In this document: piece after piece, positions 11,131 to 21,927 of the stretch | Numbering within the stretch: position 1 is the first letter of the stretch | Layout: each line of letters starts with the position of its first letter | Assembly (NCBI GenBank): GCA_020832085.1 | Contig: JAFIFJ010000054.1 | Location: 1-37,677, forward strand | From: Gammaproteobacteria bacterium | GTDB lineage: Bacteria; Pseudomonadota; Gammaproteobacteria; Pseudomonadales; Azotimanducaceae | Direction: 5' to 3' | DNA: 37,677 bases | Translations under genes and position numbers: made by a program | Notes under the pieces: generated by a model | Database searches by the model: none | The model's input: the letters and a program-made list of their open reading frames with translations, nothing else | What the model was told of the DNA's origin: nothing

Positions 11131-12570
11131 ATGGCTGGCAGAACGCTCTACGACAAACTCTGGGATGCCCACCTGGTCAAGCAACGGGATGACGGCACGG
11201 CCCTGATCTACATCGATCGCCACCTGCTGCACGAGGTGACATCGCCCCAGGCCTTCGAAGGCCTGCGACTGGCGGGCCGGCGGCCGTGGCGGGTGGATGC
11301 CAACATCGCCACGCCGGACCACAACGTGCCCACCGTCCAGCGCTCGCAAGGGCTGGCCGGGATCACCGATCCGATAGCGAAGATCCAGGTGGAGACCCTG
11401 GATGACAACTGTCGGGAGTTCGGCATTCTGGAGTTCGCGATTCTCGATCCCCGGCAGGGCATCGTTCACGTGGTGGGGCCTGAACAGGGCGCGACGCTGC
11501 CGGGCATGACCGTGGTTTGCGGCGATTCCCACACCTCGACCCATGGTGCCTTTGCCGCCCTGGCCCATGGCATCGGCACCTCTGAGGTGGAGCACGTCCT
11601 GGCCACCCAGTGCCTGATCCAGCGCAAGGCGCGGAACATGCGCATCGTCGCCGATGGTCAGCTGCCGGCCGGCGTGACGGCGAAAGATCTGGCGCTGGCC
11701 ATCATCGGCCGCATCGGCACCGCCGGCGGCACCGGATACACGCTGGAGTTCAGCGGCGACGCCGTCCGGGCGCTGTCCATGGAAGGGCGCATGACGCTCT
11801 GTAATATGGCCATCGAGGCGGGTGCGCGGGCGGGCATGGTGGCCTTCGACGAGGTCACCCTGGAGTACGTCCGCGGTCGGCCTTTCGCCCCCAAGGGCGA
11901 ACTGTTCGAGCAGGCCGCGCTGGCCTGGCGCGATCTGGTCAGCGATGCGGATGCGGTGTTCGACGCCGAAGTGCATATCGATGCCTCGGCTCTCGAACCC
12001 CAGGTCACCTGGGGGACGTCACCGGAGATGGTGGTGGGCGTCAGCGGCGTGGTGCCGGAGCTGGAAGCGGCCCAAAGCAAAGGCCAGCGCCAGGGCTGGG
12101 AATCTGCCATGCGCTACATGGGTCTGGAACCGGGCATGCGCATCACCGACATCGGTGTCGACCGGGTGTTCATCGGTTCCTGCACCAATTCCCGCATCGA
12201 GGACCTGCGCGCTGCGGCGGACGTGGTACGCGGCCGCAAGGTCGCAGACAGCGTGCTGCAGGCCATGGTGGTGCCGGGTTCCGGTCCGGTGAAGCAGCAG
12301 GCGGAGGCAGAAGGGCTGCATGAGGTTTTCCTGGCGGCTGGATTCGAGTGGCGAGACCCGGGCTGTTCCATGTGTCTGGCCATGAATGCAGATCGTCTGG
12401 GCGCCGGTGAGCACTGCGCATCGACGTCCAATCGCAATTTCGAGGGCCGCCAGGGTCACGGCGGCCGGACCCATCTGGTCAGTCCGCAGATGGCGGCCGC
12501 TGCTGCGGTGGCGGGCCACTTTACGGATGTGCGGGCACTGATCGCAGCCGGTGCAGGAGGTGCGGCATGA
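11131..12570 (+). CDS. leuC: 3-isopropylmalate dehydratase, large subunit
   Basis: LeuC, with LeuD, isomerises 2-isopropylmalate to 3-isopropylmalate in leucine synthesis. The protein has 479 residues. Three cysteines that ligate the 4Fe-4S cluster are visible: Cys351 (IGSCTNSR), Cys412 and Cys415 (GCSMC). The N-terminal aconitase-fold motifs [11 protein letters not shown] and [12 protein letters not shown]-like ([15 protein letters not shown]) agree. A GGAG site lies eight bases before the ATG. The stop overlaps leuD by four bases, matching the 1:1 subunit stoichiometry. Confidence 0.97.
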   Translation: MAGRTLYDKLWDAHLVKQRDDGTALIYIDRHLLHEVTSPQAFEGLRLAGRRPWRVDANIATPDHNVPTVQRSQGLAGITDPIAKIQVETLDDNCREFGILEFAILDPRQGIVHVVGPEQGATLPGMTVVCGDSHTSTHGAFAALAHGIGTSEVEHVLATQCLIQRKARNMRIVADGQLPAGVTAKDLALAIIGRIGTAGGTGYTLEFSGDAVRALSMEGRMTLCNMAIEAGARAGMVAFDEVTLEYVRGRPFAPKGELFEQAALAWRDLVSDADAVFDAEVHIDASALEPQVTWGTSPEMVVGVSGVVPELEAAQSKGQRQGWESAMRYMGLEPGMRITDIGVDRVFIGSCTNSRIEDLRAAADVVRGRKVADSVLQAMVVPGSGPVKQQAEAEGLHEVFLAAGFEWRDPGCSMCLAMNADRLGAGEHCASTSNRNFEGRQGHGGRTHLVSPQMAAAAAVAGHFTDVRALIAAGAGGAA

Positions 12571-13211
12571 AGCCCTTCACCAAGCTGATGGGGCGGGTGC
12601 TGCCCCTGGACAAGGCCAACGTCGATACCGACCAGATCATTCCCAAGCAGTTCCTGAAGTCGATCCGGCGGACGGGTTTCGGTGACAACCTCTTCGATGC
12701 CTGGCGCTACCTGGACGAGGGGGACCCGGCCAAGACGCCTAACGAGCGCCGGATCAATCCCGACTTCGTGCTCAACTCACCGCGCTATCAGGGTGCCTCC
12801 ATCCTGCTCGCCCGGGAGAACTTCGGCTGCGGTTCGAGCCGTGAACACGCGGTGTGGGCCCTCGAGGAGTATGGCCTGCGGGTGGTGCTTGCCCCGAGCT
12901 TTGCCGACATATTCTTCAGCAACTGCTTTAAAAATGGCGTATTACCTATTGTTTTAGAAGAAGGTGTAATCGATGAACTCTTTCGCCTTGCGGCGGGCGA
13001 GGGGGTCGAGCTGATGGTGGACCTGGCGGCGCAGGTCATCCGCATGCCCACGGGCAGAACGCTTGCGTTCGAGGTGGACAGTTTCCGCAAGCGCTGTCTG
13101 CTTGAAGGGCTCGACGATATCGGGGTCACCCTCACCGACGCCGACGCCATCCGCGAGTTCGAACAGGCGCACCGGCGCCGTGCCCCCTGGCTGTTCGGGC
13201 AACCCGCCTGA
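12567..13211 (+). CDS. leuD: 3-isopropylmalate dehydratase, small subunit
   Basis: LeuD supplies the swivelling aconitase domain for LeuC. The 214-residue protein opens [23 protein letters not shown]-like and carries the substrate loop [13 protein letters not shown] near residues 88-100. Translation is coupled to leuC by an ATGA overlap. A block of 17 consecutive codons at 12927-12977 uses AT-rich choices (two TTA, three GTA, AAA, ATT), about 29% G+C, although the encoded residues ([14 protein letters not shown] region) are the conserved ones for the family. The rest of the gene has normal high-GC codon use. Confidence 0.96.
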   Translation: MKPFTKLMGRVLPLDKANVDTDQIIPKQFLKSIRRTGFGDNLFDAWRYLDEGDPAKTPNERRINPDFVLNSPRYQGASILLARENFGCGSSREHAVWALEEYGLRVVLAPSFADIFFSNCFKNGVLPIVLEEGVIDELFRLAAGEGVELMVDLAAQVIRMPTGRTLAFEVDSFRKRCLLEGLDDIGVTLTDADAIREFEQAHRRRAPWLFGQPA

Positions 13212-13285
13212 GCCGGGGACGAAGGGCCGCCTGGGGCGCCACGACATCCACCACTGCCCGCTGACGGGCACCAAGAGAGTCATTC

Positions 13286-14386
13286 ATGACGCGACGTATT
13301 CTGGTTCTGCCCGGGGACGGCATCGGCCCGGAAATCATGCAGCACGCTGTCCGGGTGCTGGAGGTGGCGCGGCAGCGCCACGGTTTCGATGTGGAGCTGG
13401 AGCATGCCCTGGTGGGTGGTGCTGCCATCGATGCCCACGGAACGCCGCTGCCGGACGCAACGCTGGCCCTGGCGAAAGCTGCGGACGCCATCCTGCTCGG
13501 TGCCGTGGGCGGACCCAAGTGGGACGATCTGCCAACCGCCAAGCGCCCGGAGCGCGGCCTGCTGGGCTTGCGTTCCGGCCTGGAACTGTTCGCGAATCTG
13601 CGGCCTGCCATCCTCTTTCCGCAGCTGGCGTCCGCGTCCTCCCTGAAGCCGGAGCTGGTGGCCGGTCTGGACATACTCATCCTGCGGGAACTGACGGGCG
13701 GCATCTATTTCGGCGAGCCGCGTGGCATTGACCGGGACGCGGCGGGCAACCGTCGCGGATTCAATACCTACGTCTACACCGAGCCCGAGATCCGCCGCAT
13801 TGCCCGCCTCGGTTTCCAGCTGGCCGGCGCGCGAGGCAAGCGCCTGTGCTCCGTGGACAAGGCCAATGTCCTGGAGGTCACGGCGCTGTGGCGGGAGATC
13901 GTCGAGGACGAAGGACGCCACTTTCCCGACATCGAGCTCAGCCATATGTACGTGGACAATGCCGGCATGCAGCTGGTGCGCGCGCCCAAACAGTTCGACG
14001 TCATCGTCACCGGCAACATGTTCGGGGACATCCTCTCGGACGTGGCGGCCATGCTCACGGGTTCCCTGGGCATGCTGCCCTCGGCCGCCCTGGATGCGAA
14101 CAGCAAGGGCATGTACGAACCCGTGCACGGCAGTGCGCCGGACATCGCCGGCAGGAATCTGGCGAATCCGCTGGCGACGCTGCTGTCCATCGCCATGATG
14201 TTCCGCTACACCTTCGGCGAGCCGAAGCTGGCCGCTGATCTCGAGGGCGCCGTCAGTGACGTTCTCGACGCTGGCAAGCGCACCCGGGACATCGCTCCAT
14301 CCGACGGAACGGGCGTGGAACTGGTCGGTACGGACGGCATGACGGATGCCGTCATCGCTGCGTTCAGCCGCAGGCTGGACGCCTGA
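13286..14386 (+). CDS. leuB: 3-isopropylmalate dehydrogenase
   Basis: LeuB oxidatively decarboxylates 3-isopropylmalate to 2-oxoisocaproate with NAD+, the third leucine-specific step. It has 366 residues. Family marks are [11 protein letters not shown] near the N-terminus, the substrate loop [33 protein letters not shown], and the metal-binding Asp segment ending [10 protein letters not shown], followed by [11 protein letters not shown] and the NAD site [13 protein letters not shown]. It follows leuD after 74 bases with a GAGAG ribosome site, so it is probably in the same operon. Confidence 0.97.
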   Translation: MTRRILVLPGDGIGPEIMQHAVRVLEVARQRHGFDVELEHALVGGAAIDAHGTPLPDATLALAKAADAILLGAVGGPKWDDLPTAKRPERGLLGLRSGLELFANLRPAILFPQLASASSLKPELVAGLDILILRELTGGIYFGEPRGIDRDAAGNRRGFNTYVYTEPEIRRIARLGFQLAGARGKRLCSVDKANVLEVTALWREIVEDEGRHFPDIELSHMYVDNAGMQLVRAPKQFDVIVTGNMFGDILSDVAAMLTGSLGMLPSAALDANSKGMYEPVHGSAPDIAGRNLANPLATLLSIAMMFRYTFGEPKLAADLEGAVSDVLDAGKRTRDIAPSDGTGVELVGTDGMTDAVIAAFSRRLDA

Positions 14387-14455
14387 AGCCGGGGCACGAG
14401 CGCGGGCCGGGCAGGAGTGCTGTCCGAATGCGCTGCCCAAGGCCACTTTTCAGGT

Positions 14456-14521
14456 GCGCCCGATGGGCGCCGGCCATGGCCTTCTGAGGTGCAGCCACAA
14501 GGGGCTGAAGGCCTGCAGCCC
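14456..14521 (+). other. Two tandem hairpins in the leuB-asd gap
   Basis: The 170-base gap before asd contains a 6-bp stem with loop GAT (14456-14470, GCGCCC with GGGCGC) and a second 6-bp stem with an 8-base loop (14502-14521, GGGCTG with CAGCCC). Neither has a T-tract. They could be weak terminators after the leu operon or part of an asd leader. No convincing promoter is visible here. Confidence 0.3.
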
Positions 14522-14556
14522 GCGGACACCCACTACGAGTCAGTGAGGAGAACAGC

Positions 14557-15588
<1,032 letters not shown>

Positions 15589-15599
15589 AGGCAACTTAG

Positions 15600-15627
15600 T
15601 TCACGAAACGAAGGTCGTTTCTAGGTT
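15600..15627 (+). promoter_or_regulatory. Candidate promoter and small hairpin before fimV
   Basis: TTCACG (15600-15605) and TAGGTT (15622-15627) are spaced 16 bases apart and form a weak sigma-70-like pair. The spacer holds a 7-bp inverted repeat (GAAACGA / TCGTTTC, 15605-15621) with a 3-base loop. This could be an operator or the end of the asd transcript. The evidence is modest. Confidence 0.3.
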
Positions 15628-15776
15628 ACCTTGAAATCGATTCGGGGGCGGGGCATTCCATCGCACGCTGGCTCCTGTCAGCATGGCAGCACTTGACGTG
15701 CAGTATTGGGGAGCCGCGGACGGACGGATGGACGGACTCGAGGCACTGCCGGCCACATGAGGGAAGGACGCGCGAT

Positions 15777-18700
15777 ATGACTCGGAAGCTGGCTCTTCTG
15801 CTGGCCGCGTGCCTCGGCCTGTGGCACGGGTCTGCCTGGGCGCTGGGGCTCGGGGAGATCGAAGTTCGCTCGGCGCTCAACGAGCGTTTCTCGGCGACCA
15901 TCGAACTGCGTCGCATCGAGGCCTTGTCGCAGAACGAGATCATCGCGAGCCTCGCTTCGGCAGAAGATTTCTCCCGTCTCGGCGTGCAACGCTTCTTCTA
16001 CTTGTCGGAACTCGAGTTCACCACCGATCTTTCCGACCGCGGCCGGCCGCGCATTCGCGTCAGCAGCAATCGCCCCATCAACGAACCCTTTGTCAACTTT
16101 GTGGTGGACGTGCGCTGGCCGACCGGGCGCATGCTGCGCGAGTATACGGTTCTGCTCGATCCTCCGAGCTTTGCGGGCAGCCCCACGCCTGCCGTGCGCC
16201 CGGCTGAAACCCCCGCTGCGCCGCGTCCCCAGCCCGCGCAACCCACAACGGTACGCACCGAGCCCCGGCAAGCGCCCGCTTCCGGTCGCTTCGATGGCGA
16301 CACTTATGGCGTGACGAATCGCAACGACACCCTCTGGGCCATTGCCCTTCAAGTTCGGCCGTCGACCAATGTCAGCGTGCAGCAGACCATGCTGGCGCTG
16401 CAGCGCGTCAATCCTGACGCCTTCATCGGCGGCAACATCAATCTGCTCAAGGCCGGTTACGTTCTTCAGGTTCCCAGCGCTTCAGAGATCGCCCGGCTGT
16501 CCCGCCAGGACGCCGTGGTCCAGGTGGCGGAACACAATGCCCGCTGGCGCGAAGGCACGCCTGCCATGCCGGTGGATGCCCGGCCAGCGGTGGCCGTTGG
16601 CGAGCAGCCGGCGCGTCCCAGCGGAGAACTGAGGCTGGTGGCGGGTGAGGATGACGAGGTTCGAGCTACACGTGAGGCGGCACCGGCCAGCACCGGTGCG
16701 GGAGCAGAAGCCCTGCGCAGTGATCTGGCCGCGCTGGAGTCACGTCTGAGCGAAGCCGAGGCCGAGCGCAGCGCGGCCGAACGGCAGCGGCAGGAGGCGG
16801 TCCGGGAACTCGAAGAGCTCAATCGCCAACTCGAGCTGCGCAATCAGGAACTCGCACGCCTGCAGCGCCAGCTTGCAGAGCAGCAGGCTGCCACTCCCGC
16901 CCGGCCGCCGGCCGCCAGCCCCCTGGGCATGGACTGGACGCTGCTGGCCGCGGGCCTCGCAGGCCTGATTCTTCTCCTGGTGGCGGTCCTGATGCTGCTG
17001 CGCCGTCGCCGCAGCCTGGCGAGTGAGGGTCCGGCTGCGATGGCTGAGGCCGACACCAGCGGCAAGCCCATTCAGCAGACTCAGCTGATGTCGGCCATCA
17101 GCAAGGAAGATTTGGCCCGGGCGGGTGTGGTCGCCGGTGCGGCGGCGGGCGCAGCGGCCGGCGCAGGCGGGGACGACGAAAGTGACGTCATTGCCGAAGC
17201 CGACGTCTACATGGCCTACGGTCGCTTCAGCGAAGCGGCGCGGGTGCTGAATTCCGCCATCGAGGCTGACGGTCAGCGTGCCGACCTGCGCCTGAAGCTC
17301 ATGGAGGTCCTGGTCGAGACCCAGGACGTGGACGCCTTCAATGCGCAGGCGGAAGCCCTGCGCGGATTTGCCGACGAGCAGACCATCGAACTGGCCGACG
17401 ATCTCGCCAGCCGTCTGCCCGGCGCAGTGACGTCCACCGGAGCCACGTCTCAGGGTGAGTCGGCGGGACCGGCGAGGGCGGTGGACGAGGGCACGGTCAA
17501 TCTCGACTTCGATCTCGGTGACGATTTCGGTGAGCCCGCTGATCTCGACAGTCTGGACATCGATTTCGACGCCTCCAGCAAACTCAAGACCGCTGCGGCG
17601 CCGGCTTTGGCTGCAGACACAGACAAAGACAAAGACGAAAAGGATGAGGACGACCTGACGCTGGTGCTGGACGGCGATGACGTCAGCGGCTCCGAAGCGG
17701 CAGCTGAAGCTCAGGACGGCACCCTCGACCTCGATCTCGATTTCGATGCTTTGGCGGCGTACGCAGACCCGGATGATGAGAACGAAGAGCTGGACCTGAA
17801 GTTCGACCTCGATGAGGACGACAGCGAACTCGGCGAGACCCTCGCTCATGGCGAGCCGGCAGTCCGCGACGGCAGCGTCGAGTCTGCAGGTGGTGAAGAC
17901 TTCGACTTCGACCTGCCCGTCGAAGACGCGACCGCGGACCGAGCGCCCCAGGACGGCGACGAGAATGAGCTGTCTGGGTTCGACGAGGGCGAAGTGTCCG
18001 TCGGCGATCCGGAGTTCGACCTCACCCTGGACGGCAACAGCTTTGTAGAGCGGCCGAAGGTGGCCTCCCCGGAAGCAACCGACGCGGAGTCTGAGTTCGA
18101 TCGCACCATAGCTCGCCCCGACTCCTTCGAAAGGCCGAAGACGGATTCGCGGGCGAACGACTCCCTCATCGATCCCGATTTCGATCTCTCCCTTGATGGC
18201 ACCACCCCGGTGGAGAAGCCGGAGGTGGCACCGCAGGCAGAAGGGTCCGGCATCGATCCGGAATTCGATCTCACCATGGACGGCACTGGTTTCGTCGAGA
18301 AGCCGAAGGTGGAACCGAGGACAGACGCCGACGACGATGGCGACCTCGATCTGGATTTCGACATCGACGATCTGCCGGCAGAGGCCGGCGGAGCCGACGC
18401 CAAGGCGGAGGAAGACGAATTCTCGTCGACCCTGGCGCGGGATTCAGGCGAGGAGGGCGATTTCTCGGCGACGCTGGCACGGGATTCGGGCGAGGAAGGC
18501 GATTTCTCGGCGACCCTGGCGCGAGATTCAGGCGAGGAAGGCGATTTCTCGGCGACGCTGGCGCGGGATTCGGGAGAGGAAGGCGATTTCTCCGCGACCC
18601 TCGCGCGGGACTCCGGCGAGGACGACGATTTCTTTGCGACCCTCGGCAGGGACTCGGGCGAGGCGGATGAAGACATGACCGAACTGCGGCCCGCGAAGGT

Positions 18701-19019
18701 CGAAGCAGAGGGTCAAGCAGCCGAGGACGCCACGGAGTTTCCACTCGAAGGCTCCGAGGATGACGAATCAGGTCTGGTGGCGCCGGCGACGCCCCCGGCC
18801 GCCGAACTGCCCGTGGACTTAGCCGACGAAGATGACCTCGAGTTCGGCATGGACTTCGACGAGGCGGGTGACGAGACCACGACCAAACTCGAGTTGGCGC
18901 GTGCCTACATCGACATGGGCGATGAGGACGGCGCCAAGGAGATCCTCGATGAAGTGGTGCGTGACGGCAGCGATGCCCAGCAGCAGGAAGCGGCCGAACT
19001 GCTTGCTCGCCTGGGCTGA
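15777..19019 (+). CDS. fimV: FimV-type polar hub protein (LysM, TPR, acidic repeats)
   Basis: FimV is an inner-membrane protein that organises the cell pole and is needed for type IV pilus twitching and related signalling in Pseudomonas. This 1080-residue version has a signal peptide (residues ~1-25, ending AWA-LG), the conserved FimV N-terminus (LGLGEIEVRSALNERF), a LysM domain (~177-233), a coiled coil (~318-371) and one membrane helix (~388-408). A TPR-like segment (~475-550) is followed by a very long Asp/Glu-rich cytoplasmic region. The C-terminal ~60 residues are the FimV motif (KLELARAYIDMGDEDGAKEIL). The acidic region contains about three copies of a ~35-residue unit (DPEFDLTLDG type, 18005-18330) and six tandem 14-residue units. 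The start at 15777 has an AAGGA site and a proper signal peptide; upstream in-frame codons would bury it. Confidence 0.93.
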   Translation: MTRKLALLLAACLGLWHGSAWALGLGEIEVRSALNERFSATIELRRIEALSQNEIIASLASAEDFSRLGVQRFFYLSELEFTTDLSDRGRPRIRVSSNRPINEPFVNFVVDVRWPTGRMLREYTVLLDPPSFAGSPTPAVRPAETPAAPRPQPAQPTTVRTEPRQAPASGRFDGDTYGVTNRNDTLWAIALQVRPSTNVSVQQTMLALQRVNPDAFIGGNINLLKAGYVLQVPSASEIARLSRQDAVVQVAEHNARWREGTPAMPVDARPAVAVGEQPARPSGELRLVAGEDDEVRATREAAPASTGAGAEALRSDLAALESRLSEAEAERSAAERQRQEAVRELEELNRQLELRNQELARLQRQLAEQQAATPARPPAASPLGMDWTLLAAGLAGLILLLVAVLMLLRRRRSLASEGPAAMAEADTSGKPIQQTQLMSAISKEDLARAGVVAGAAAGAAAGAGGDDESDVIAEADVYMAYGRFSEAARVLNSAIEADGQRADLRLKLMEVLVETQDVDAFNAQAEALRGFADEQTIELADDLASRLPGAVTSTGATSQGESAGPARAVDEGTVNLDFDLGDDFGEPADLDSLDIDFDASSKLKTAAAPALAADTDKDKDEKDEDDLTLVLDGDDVSGSEAAAEAQDGTLDLDLDFDALAAYADPDDENEELDLKFDLDEDDSELGETLAHGEPAVRDGSVESAGGEDFDFDLPVEDATADRAPQDGDENELSGFDEGEVSVGDPEFDLTLDGNSFVERPKVASPEATDAESEFDRTIARPDSFERPKTDSRANDSLIDPDFDLSLDGTTPVEKPEVAPQAEGSGIDPEFDLTMDGTGFVEKPKVEPRTDADDDGDLDLDFDIDDLPAEAGGADAKAEEDEFSSTLARDSGEEGDFSATLARDSGEEGDFSATLARDSGEEGDFSATLARDSGEEGDFSATLARDSGEDDDFFATLGRDSGEADEDMTELRPAKVEAEGQAAEDATEFPLEGSEDDESGLVAPATPPAAELPVDLADEDDLEFGMDFDEAGDETTTKLELARAYIDMGDEDGAKEILDEVVRDGSDAQQQEAAELLARLG
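18420..18671 (+). repeat. Six 42-bp tandem repeats inside fimV
   Basis: Six in-frame 42-base units encode residues 882-965, consensus FSATLARDSGEEGD. Units 2-4 are identical in protein, unit 1 has one change, and units 5-6 have drifted. At two synonymous sites the units alternate: ACC and TCA in units 1 and 3, ACG and TCG in units 2 and 4. This suggests that the array grew by duplication of an 84-bp dimer. Confidence 0.9.
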
Positions 19020-19058
19020 GCCTCAGCGCGCTCCCCATTGAGCCGAAGTGATCGTGCC

Positions 19059-19862
19059 ATGACGCGCTGGGTGCTGGGCGTCGAGTACGACGGCGCCTGC
19101 TTCAGCGGCTTTCAGCGCCAGTCCTCGCCGCAGCGGCCCACGGTGCAAGGTGAACTCGAGGCGGCGTTGAGCCGCATTGCCGATCATCCTGTGCGGCTGG
19201 TCTGCGCCGGCCGCACGGATGCCGGCGTCCATGCCACAGGACAGGTGGTGCACTTCGACAGTCCCGCTGTACGCAAGGCAGAGGACTGGATTCGTGGCGG
19301 CAATACCCTCACCCATCCCGGCATCTGCATCCATTGGGCCCTGGCCCGCGATGAAGCCTTCAATGCCCGCTTCTCGGCCAGCTGGCGCCGCTATCTCTAC
19401 CTGATGACCGACCAGCGACCGCGGCAGGCGCTGCTCAGGGAGCGGGTCGCCGCCGTGGCGGGACCCCTGGATGCCGAGGACATGAGGGCCGGAGCCCAGG
19501 CACTGCTCGGGGAGCACGATTTCAGCAGTTTTCAGGCGGCAGGATGTCAGGCCCGTCATGCCCGCAGGACGGTGCAGCACATCGATGTCCGGCGGATTGG
19601 CGCCCTGCTGGCCGTGGAGATCCAGGCCAATGCTTTCCTGCAGCACATGGTCCGCAACATTGTCGGCAGTCTGCTGGAAGTGGGGCGGGGTGAACGGCCT
19701 GCCGCCTGGATGGGCGAAGTCCTGGCACAGCGGGACCGCAGCCGTGCCGGGGTCGCGGCACCACCGGAGGGGCTTTATCTGGTGGCGGTGGGTTATCCCG
19801 AGGAGCATGGGCTGCCAGTTCCCGCTGCGACATGGCCCGCATCCTGGGCGGGTTTCTGCTAA
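19059..19862 (+). CDS. truA: tRNA pseudouridine(38-40) synthase
   Basis: TruA converts uridines 38-40 of the anticodon stem-loop to pseudouridine. The 267-residue protein starts at the ATG at 19059 (MTRWVLGVEYDG); a TTG at 19038 would add seven non-conserved residues. The catalytic Asp54 lies in CAGRTDAGVHATGQVVHF, and FLQHMVRNIVGSLLEVG marks the C-terminal half. The fimV-truA-trpF order is typical of pseudomonad-like gammaproteobacteria. Its start lies 39 bases past the fimV stop, so it is likely co-transcribed. Confidence 0.95.
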   Translation: MTRWVLGVEYDGACFSGFQRQSSPQRPTVQGELEAALSRIADHPVRLVCAGRTDAGVHATGQVVHFDSPAVRKAEDWIRGGNTLTHPGICIHWALARDEAFNARFSASWRRYLYLMTDQRPRQALLRERVAAVAGPLDAEDMRAGAQALLGEHDFSSFQAAGCQARHARRTVQHIDVRRIGALLAVEIQANAFLQHMVRNIVGSLLEVGRGERPAAWMGEVLAQRDRSRAGVAAPPEGLYLVAVGYPEEHGLPVPAATWPASWAGFC

Positions 19863-19865
19863 CAT
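19857..19865 (+). promoter_or_regulatory. Candidate extended -10 promoter of trpF
   Basis: TGCTAACAT matches the extended -10 pattern TGnTAnnnT and overlaps the truA stop codon. The -35 region (CCGCAT at 17 bases) is poor, as can be tolerated by extended -10 promoters. The following 150 bases before trpF contain no leader peptide with tandem Trp codons, so classical attenuation is not apparent. Confidence 0.35.
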
Positions 19866-20014
19866 CCGCGCTCCCTCGACCGGCCAACTGCCAATGGCAG
19901 CGCAAGCCCCTGGCGTAGAGAGGCTCGAGCCCGCTGGCATCGGCGCCTTTGCGGGCCGGGCAGGGTTGCGGCAGGTTCGGCAAGGTCGGTTCAGGCGACA
20001 AGGTCGAGAACTCC

Positions 20015-20656
20015 ATGGCGTCCTCGGTACGGATCAAGATCTGTGGTTTGCGCAGTCCCGAACAGGCGCTGGCAGCGGTGGCTGCGGGTGCTGACGCCAT
20101 CGGGCTGAACTTCCATGGGGCCAGTCCGCGTGTCGTCGAGGTGGCCGTGGCCCGGGAGATCTGCGCCGTTCTGCCGCCCTTCGTGACCAGCGTCGGGTTG
20201 TTCGTGGACGCCCCGGCGGCGGTTGTCGAGCGCGTACTTGCTGCGGTGCCGCTGCAGATGCTGCAGTTCCACGGTGACGAGGACGAGGCCTACTGCGGGC
20301 AGTGGCACCGGCCTTACCTGAAGGTGCTGCGCATGCGCGAGGGGCTCGATCCCGGGGTGGCGATGGCAGAGTACCCGGGCGCCACGGGCATTCTGCTCGA
20401 CAGCTACCGCCGCGGGATTCCCGGCGGTACGGGTGAAGTGTTCGATTGGGATCGCATTCCAAAGCAACGCCCGCGGCCTCTGGTGCTGGCCGGCGGCTTG
20501 ACTGCGACCAATGTAGGAGATGCCATCCGCAGGGTCAGACCCTGGGCGGTGGACGTGAGCGGCGGTGTGGAGCGGGAACCGGGCGTAAAGGATCCTGCCG
20601 CCATGGAAGCATTCGTGGGCGCAGTGCGCGCCGCCGAGACTGGAGTGAAAGTTTGA
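20015..20656 (+). CDS. trpF: Phosphoribosylanthranilate isomerase
   Basis: TrpF carries out the Amadori rearrangement of phosphoribosylanthranilate in tryptophan synthesis. The 213-residue TIM barrel starts [11 protein letters not shown] with the general-base Cys10 and has the general-acid Asp129 (GILLDS). GGLTATNV and VDVSGGVE form the phosphate site. The reading frame is open further upstream, but 20015 is the family start and has a purine-rich AAGGTCGAGA before it. The stop shares one base with the trpB start (TGATG). Confidence 0.95.
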   Translation: MASSVRIKICGLRSPEQALAAVAAGADAIGLNFHGASPRVVEVAVAREICAVLPPFVTSVGLFVDAPAAVVERVLAAVPLQMLQFHGDEDEAYCGQWHRPYLKVLRMREGLDPGVAMAEYPGATGILLDSYRRGIPGGTGEVFDWDRIPKQRPRPLVLAGGLTATNVGDAIRRVRPWAVDVSGGVEREPGVKDPAAMEAFVGAVRAAETGVKV

Positions 20657-21927
20657 TGAGTCGTGAAGACGTCGTGGCCCTGCAACAACCGCAGGCTCAG
20701 AGCAGCGCAGCGGGCGGTATGGTTTCCTATGCGGATTACAACTTCCCGGATGAGCGCGGACACTTCGGCCGCTTCGGTGGCCGCTTCGTCGCCGAGACGC
20801 TGACCCATGCCCTCGACGACCTCGATCGCGTCTACCGGGCATTGAAGGCCGATCCGGAGTTCCAGCGGCGCATCGATCGGGATCTGGCGGAGTTCGTGGG
20901 CCGGCCCTCGCCGCTGTATCTGGCGGAGCGCCTCACCCGCGAACTCGGTGGCGCGAAGATCTATCTCAAGCGCGAGGATCTGAACCACACCGGCGCCCAC
21001 AAGGTGAACAACACCATCGGTCAGGCGCTGCTGGCTCAGCACATGGGCAAGCGGCGCATCATCGCCGAGACCGGCGCCGGTCAGCATGGCGTGGCGTCGG
21101 CCACGGTAGCCGCGCGCCTGGGCATGGAATGCGTCGTCTATATGGGCGCAGAAGACGTGGAGCGACAGAGCCTCAACGTCTATCGCATGAAGCTGCTCGG
21201 TGCCCGGGTGGTTGCCGTGGAATCCGGCTCCCGCACCCTCAAGGACGCCATGAACGAGGCCATGCGGGACTGGGTCACCAACGTCGACGATACCCACTAC
21301 ATCATCGGCACGGTGGCCGGACCGCATCCCTATCCGGCGCTGGTAAGGGACTTCCAGGCCGTGATCGGGCGCGAGACCCGGGAACAGTGTCTGGCGGCAG
21401 AAGGCCGACTGCCCGACGTTCTGGTGGCCTGCGTGGGGGGCGGGTCCAACGCCCTGGGGCTGTTCCATCCCTTCATTCGCGATCCCGGCGTGCGCATGAT
21501 CGGCGTCGAAGCCGGCGGCGACGGTATTGCCACGGGACGTCATGCTGCGCCGCTGTGCGCAGGCGTGCCGGGCGTGCTGCACGGCAACCGCACCTACCTC
21601 ATGGAAGACGAGGACGGGCAGATCATCGCCACGCATTCCATTTCTGCTGGCCTGGACTATCCCGGCGTGGGACCCGAGCATGCCTTCCTCAAGGATCTCG
21701 GCCGGGCCGAGTACGTGGCGGTCACGGATGACGAGGCGCTGCGCGCCTTTCATCATCTGACCCGTACCGAAGGCATCATGCCGGCGCTGGAAACCAGCCA
21801 CGCCCTGGCCTGGGTCATGACCCACGCGCCGCAGATGGATCCTCGGCAGATCATCGTCGTCAACCTCTCAGGCCGCGGTGACAAGGACATCATGACCGTG
21901 GCGCGCCACGACGGAATCGAGCTGTGA
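20656..21927 (+). CDS. trpB: Tryptophan synthase, beta subunit
   Basis: TrpB condenses indole with serine using PLP. The 423-residue protein carries the PLP Lys116 in [29 protein letters not shown], the phosphate-binding GGGSNA and the C-terminal SGRGDKD. It has about 30 extra N-terminal residues compared with the E. coli enzyme; a shorter start at MVSYADYNF (20719) is possible. The 20656 start is preferred because of the GGAGTG site and TGATG coupling to trpF. It overlaps trpA by four bases, as expected for the alpha-beta complex. Confidence 0.96.
   Translation: MSREDVVALQQPQAQSSAAGGMVSYADYNFPDERGHFGRFGGRFVAETLTHALDDLDRVYRALKADPEFQRRIDRDLAEFVGRPSPLYLAERLTRELGGAKIYLKREDLNHTGAHKVNNTIGQALLAQHMGKRRIIAETGAGQHGVASATVAARLGMECVVYMGAEDVERQSLNVYRMKLLGARVVAVESGSRTLKDAMNEAMRDWVTNVDDTHYIIGTVAGPHPYPALVRDFQAVIGRETREQCLAAEGRLPDVLVACVGGGSNALGLFHPFIRDPGVRMIGVEAGGDGIATGRHAAPLCAGVPGVLHGNRTYLMEDEDGQIIATHSISAGLDYPGVGPEHAFLKDLGRAEYVAVTDDEALRAFHHLTRTEGIMPALETSHALAWVMTHAPQMDPRQIIVVNLSGRGDKDIMTVARHDGIEL

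Noticed and set aside
12927-12977. The AT-rich patch in leuD as an internal promoter or an inserted element.
   Set aside because: No -35/-10 pair with acceptable spacing was found, and the frame and conserved protein sequence run through it without interruption, so it is not an insertion. It is kept as a codon-use anomaly.
15693-15776. An upstream extension of fimV.
   Set aside because: It would place 28 polar residues before a clear signal peptide, and the ATG at 15777 has a good ribosome site.
18420-18671. The regularly spaced 42-bp repeats as a CRISPR-like or regulatory array.
   Set aside because: The units are contiguous without spacers, in frame, and differ mostly at synonymous sites; they are protein-coding repeats of FimV.
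19863-20014. A trp attenuator or leader peptide upstream of trpF.
   Set aside because: No small frame with tandem Trp codons and no overlapping terminator/antiterminator hairpins with a T-tract are visible.
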